Source: Chara braunii
Lineage: Eukaryota; Streptophyta; Charophyceae; Charales; Characeae
Direction: 5' to 3'
Assembly (NCBI GenBank): GCA_003427395.1
Contig: BFEA01000307.1
Span: 969,691 to 990,541 of the forward strand
DNA length: 20,851 nt
The notes under the pieces are model-generated. The model saw only the letters and a program-made list of their open reading frames with translations. It ran no database searches and was not told where the DNA came from. Below, piece by piece: positions 18,254 to 20,851 of this stretch (the stretch's first letter is position 1; every line of letters begins with the position of its first letter). The position numbers and the translations under genes were made by a program.

Positions 18254-18325
18254 AAACATGTGGGACTTGCAGCCCCCCACCGCGACTCACAAAAGCAGAA
18301 AAACGGAAACGCAAAAAAACAAAGT

Positions 18326-18500
18326 AAAATGAAACCAACTTGAACTTCCACCAAGTGGGAAACCTAAAAAAAAAAAAAGGACAACGGACGTGCATCTCGG
18401 GGATGGTCTGTGATCACGATACCAAAAAAGAAATAGAAAACGAAGCCAACTCAAACTTGCATGACCACGAAACAACAAAAAAAAGATAACGGAACCACCC
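18326..18500 (+). repeat. Diverged tandem duplication, about 111-bp period
   Basis: The order A-rich, CCAACT, ACTTxC, poly-A, then ACAACGGA or ATAACGGAA occurs twice, with CCAACT at 18335 and 18446. It is A-rich, so some similarity is compositional. Confidence 0.5.
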
Positions 18501-19240
18501 GGGGAAATCTGGGAATACCCTCCATGGGAAACAGCCTCGACCCTCCGTCAGCGGGGAGGAAAAAACTTGCAACGTCCAAATACAATTCGCGGGACACCTG
18601 CTGTACCATCCAACCACCACACGGGCCTCCTTTTTGCTGGGCCCAGGGGGAGCGTCTTCCAAGACTCGCTCCTTCCTTTAATAATTATACATATACATAT
18701 ACTCCCTCTCTGCCCACGGTTTACCGGGCAGCTCTGTTTGACGATCTATATTATATATCTCTTATGTTTTTTTAGTCCCAGTAAGAAATGTTTACAAATG
18801 GGAATACCCATGTCTTGATGACAAATAAGGCCGTCTGCTTCATATAGATATGTAATCTGGGATTTCTTTTTTTTTGCAGACAAGAGTTTTGTCCTGGGTG
18901 GTCTTGTCCTGTCGTTTGGCCTGTGAAGGAGGGACGGTGATTGCATGTGGGACTTGTCATCTAGGATCCGTTTTGGGTACTATTGCTTGTTACCCCCTGT
19001 TTTGTTTTGTTGTATTTGGCTGTTCCCTTCCTCTTTTCTTTGCCTCTTTGCCCTTTGGCTGTGTGCAAGTGGATCGATATGACTCACGGGGGTGGGGGAA
19101 GCTGCCGCTCAACCTAAATCCATGTGGGTGGCCTTGTACGCAAGAGGTTCTGAACAGGGGGAGTTGTAAAGAAGAAGAAAAAAAAATGAATTCATTTTTT
19201 ATTGGTTTTCTTCGCTTTTGCGCTCTGATATCTTGTGACA
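18501..19240. other. Non-coding stretch, upstream of TATA box
   Basis: A 130-codon + frame (18874-19266) opposes a 108-codon minus frame. Neither has a motif. A short run of TATACATATACATATAC lies near 18687. Confidence 0.4.
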
Positions 19241-19241
19241 A

Positions 19242-19249
19242 TATATATA
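19242..19249 (+). promoter_or_regulatory. TATA box upstream of Ser/Pro-rich frame
   Basis: TATATATA lies 180 bases before the ATG at 19429; a start site around 19275 would give a leader of about 150 bases. This is a plausible promoter for the Ser/Pro-rich and Josephin-like reading frames, on sequence grounds only. Confidence 0.4.
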
Positions 19250-19428
19250 GTACCCTGCGCACGTGACCCGCCTCTCCAGCTGGTTCGGCAGCATGCTTCG
19301 ATGGTCTATTTATCACCCGCCTGTCACAGCCCCTTCTTCATTACCGGAGCCTGTCACACCTATCGCAGTCTTCTTCATTACCTGCATCTGCCGCACCTAC
19401 GTCCTCATCAGTCGTAGTAACCCCTTCC

Positions 19429-20253
19429 ATGCCGTTTGTGACCTTGGCTGCCGCTTTTTGGTTCGCAGCCTCTTCCTCATCGGCCTTGGTTGCTTCTACG
19501 ATTGATTCCGTGGGAGCAACTCGATCCGCAGCTGCTGTGTCGCCCTTGGTCTCGGTGTGTTCCTCCATGGCATCCGTGGCCACTGCAGCTGTTGTGTCGC
19601 CGTTGGTCTCGGTGTGTTCGTCCATGGCATCCGTGGCCACCGCAGCTGCTGTGTCGCCCTTGGTCTCGATGTGTTCCTCCATGGCATCCGTGGCCATGCT
19701 TGCATTACCACCTGCAGAGTCCCCTCTTCGGGTCTCAACTACGACTGGCCCCCCTGTCTCTGCGTCAGCCACTTCACCACCCCTGATTTCACCACCCCTG
19801 ACTTCAACCCCCCCGTCTTCACCGCCTTTATTTCCCCTTGTTTTATCTTCGGTTGTTACTCACCTTCCGACTACTCCACCACCCCTGTCTTCACCTCTCC
19901 TACCTCCCTTGGTTTTGTCTCCATCCGTTACCCCTCTTCCTAATCCACAAACCACTTCGTCCACACAGACTCCATCATCATGTTCTGCCCCTGCAGAAAG
20001 CCTACTTTGTCGTCCTCGACGCCGACTTCGACCTACTTCCCAACCTCAGCTTACTCCCCTTTCCTCCATCTCTATTCTTGGACGAAAAAGAACCCATTCA
20101 TTCTCCCCACCACGACCCTCCCCAACATCCCGTCCTCGTCTTTTGCCGCCCCAAGCATCCTTACCACGCCTGCAACGCTCTTCGATTGCAGACCTTTCTG
20201 CAACGCGGCAAACACAAAATAAGAGGGATGATGGCGGGACCATCCGAGGATGA
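19429..20253 (+). pseudogene. Ser/Pro/Thr-rich frame, likely N-terminal part of the Josephin-like pseudogene
   Basis: A 274-codon + frame. Residues about 1-33 are hydrophobic and Ala/Ser-rich. Residues 34-90 are three 19-residue repeats (AAAVSPLVSVCSSMASVAT type). The rest is Pro/Ser/Thr-rich and probably disordered, ending in a basic region (RPRRRLRP, GRKRTHSFSPPRPSPTSRPR). It stops at 20251-20253 just as the Josephin-like domain opens in the next frame. A single indel between about 20150 and 20250 would join them. The frame also stays open upstream of the ATG. The opposite strand carries a 143-codon acidic frame (19341-19772) over the repeats. In copy 2 of the repeats three of four changes are silent in the + frame but only one in the minus frame, so I favour +. 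Secretion is possible but unproven. Confidence 0.4.
19528..19698 (+). repeat. Three tandem 57-bp units (19 codons each)
   Basis: Copies at 19528-19584, 19585-19641 and 19642-19698 begin GCAGCTG and end GCATCCGTGGCCA plus one or two more bases. Copies 1 and 2 differ at four positions. The period is a multiple of three and has no stop on either strand in the relevant frames. Confidence 0.95.
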
Positions 20254-20341
20254 ACTTGGCCAGGGGACTGTAGGAGATTCTGTAGAAAATCTGCCTGAAC
20301 GGCCTCCACCGAATCTTTGTGGCCTCACTGCTACTAACATC

Positions 20342-20375
20342 TGCCTACAAGCCTATCATCGGGAACCATATACTC
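20342..20375 (+). repeat. Direct repeat, left copy (within the Josephin-like domain)
   Basis: TGCCTACAAGCCTAT followed by CATCGGGAACCATATACTC; it recurs at 20817-20851 with one extra T. Confidence 0.95.
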
Positions 20376-20385
20376 ACTCTGATTT

Positions 20386-20386
20386 N
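20386..20386. other. Ambiguous base (N)
   Basis: The only unresolved base. It falls in the Josephin-like frame (GAT TTN TTG) and does not change the frame if it stands for one base. Confidence 1.
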
Positions 20387-20816
20387 TTGGCCATTGCTTC
20401 CGATCTTGATGGTCAAGAACGTGAGTTATATGGCGATACCCCGACTCTGCATCCCCCATAGGATAGTAATTACACTCGACATGGGGGATTCAATGTCTCT
20501 GTTTTGGAGACTGCTTTGATAAGGCGCCGACTTGATATGCAGCGCGCTCCTTCGGGTGGCAACCTGGACCACTGTTCGCACGTTTGTGCCTATATTCTAC
20601 ATGCTCCTGGCCACTACACCGCTCTTGTTCGTGCCTCTGGTTCTTGGGAATTATGGAATGGAGGTGCTATGGTGTAAACTATTACTACCATTTGTGATCT
20701 CGTGCGTAATTACCCTAACCTGCAGTTGTTCCAGGTCATTGACCCTATGGGTACATCGTGTACTTCCATGCCTGCCTCTAAGCCTATCTGTGTGCCTACC
20801 TCCGCACCTGTCTCTG

Positions 20817-20851
20817 TGCCTACAAGCCTATTCATCGGGAACCATATACTC
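20817..20851 (+). repeat. Direct repeat, right copy at window edge
   Basis: A 35-base copy of 20342-20375 with one inserted T, which puts it in a different frame from the left copy. It interrupts the Pro/Thr/Ser tail. It may be the start of a second domain copy, truncated by the window, or an assembly join at the shared word TGCCTACAAGCCTAT. Confidence 0.9.

Larger units (their letters stand above)
20228..20851 (+). pseudogene. Josephin-like (ataxin-3 family) cysteine protease domain, broken
   Basis: Josephin domains cleave ubiquitin with a Cys-His-Asn triad (C14, H119, N134 in ataxin-3). Here one frame starting MMAGPSEDELGQ carries LCGLTATNICLQ (nucleophile Cys at 20318-20320), LAIASDLDGQER, GGFNVSVLETAL, then GHYTALVRASGSWELWNG with His at 20612-20614 and Asn at 20657-20659. 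The order of motifs matches the family. Cys-to-His is 98 residues (105 in ataxin-3) and His-to-Asn is exactly 15. A final CDLVRNYPNLQLFQVIDP matches the family's last helix and strand. Breaks: TAG at 20459, TAA at 20675, a likely frameshift from the upstream frame, a Thr where the family has His three residues after Cys, and Pro at the usual oxyanion Gln position. N at 20386 leaves one residue unknown. A Pro/Thr/Ser tail follows (KPICVPTSAPVSVPT). Inactive as read. Confidence 0.75.

Noticed and set aside
19341-19772. Minus-strand acidic protein (143 codons) as the primary gene
   Set aside because: Substitutions among the 57-bp repeats are less often silent in this frame. It is kept as an alternative in the findings but not annotated.
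1-20851. CRISPR array or prokaryotic defence system
   Set aside because: Tandem repeats here have no regular unique spacers, and the DNA is eukaryotic in character (introns, TATA boxes, microsatellites).
1-20851. Retrotransposon or transposase coding region
   Set aside because: No reverse transcriptase, integrase, RNase H or DDE motif was recognised in any listed frame, and no long terminal repeats were seen.

Overview
This looks like nuclear DNA from a eukaryote, most likely a plant or streptophyte alga. There are no operons, ribosome-binding sites or dense coding. Splice-like signals (pyrimidine tract plus CAG acceptor, GTGAGT/GTTAGT donors), TATA boxes and AATAAA motifs recur, and simple repeats and decayed tandem repeats are very abundant. 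A single N at 20386 and a suspicious sequence jump at the right end suggest a draft assembly. A charophyte such as Chara is my guess from the overall character; nothing in the sequence proves it. No rRNA, tRNA, CRISPR array or intact conserved gene was found.

Layout. 1-2085: non-coding, with poly-T/poly-C tracts, a 13-bp inverted repeat and a palindrome cluster at 1843-1930. 2100-3860: a 1.75-kb purine-rich minisatellite field (114-, about 90- and about 84-bp families, the last with a dimeric higher-order pattern). 3970-4500: trinucleotide repeats and a degenerate CCTAGGCA repeat. 5366-6119: a possible core promoter with short reading frames. 6120-9740: no convincing gene, several small inverted and tandem repeats. 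9744-15560: scattered short protein-like open frames on the + strand, some bounded by plausible splice signals. They could be exons of one or more intron-rich genes or decayed fragments; I recognise none of them. 15667-17330: three (GA)n arrays of 32-37 units, two next to Z-DNA-type alternating tracts, around a broken glycine-rich (GGYNGGG/GGYDGGG) coding remnant. 17740-18500: decayed 60-111-bp tandem repeats. 19242-20851: the most informative part. A TATA box is followed by a Ser/Pro/Thr-rich frame holding a 3 x 57-bp tandem repeat, then, in another frame, a clear but broken Josephin-like (ataxin-3 family) cysteine-protease domain.

The best lead is this Josephin-like pseudogene. Its candidate Cys, His and Asn sit with family-like spacing (His to Asn is 15 residues, as in ataxin-3), but two in-frame stops and a frameshift interrupt it. 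A 34/35-bp stretch of the domain recurs at the window edge in a shifted frame. A broken, repeat-associated deubiquitinase-like gene in repeat-rich DNA suggests a multicopy or mobile-element-borne family. That last step is inference: no transposase, reverse transcriptase or element ends are visible here.
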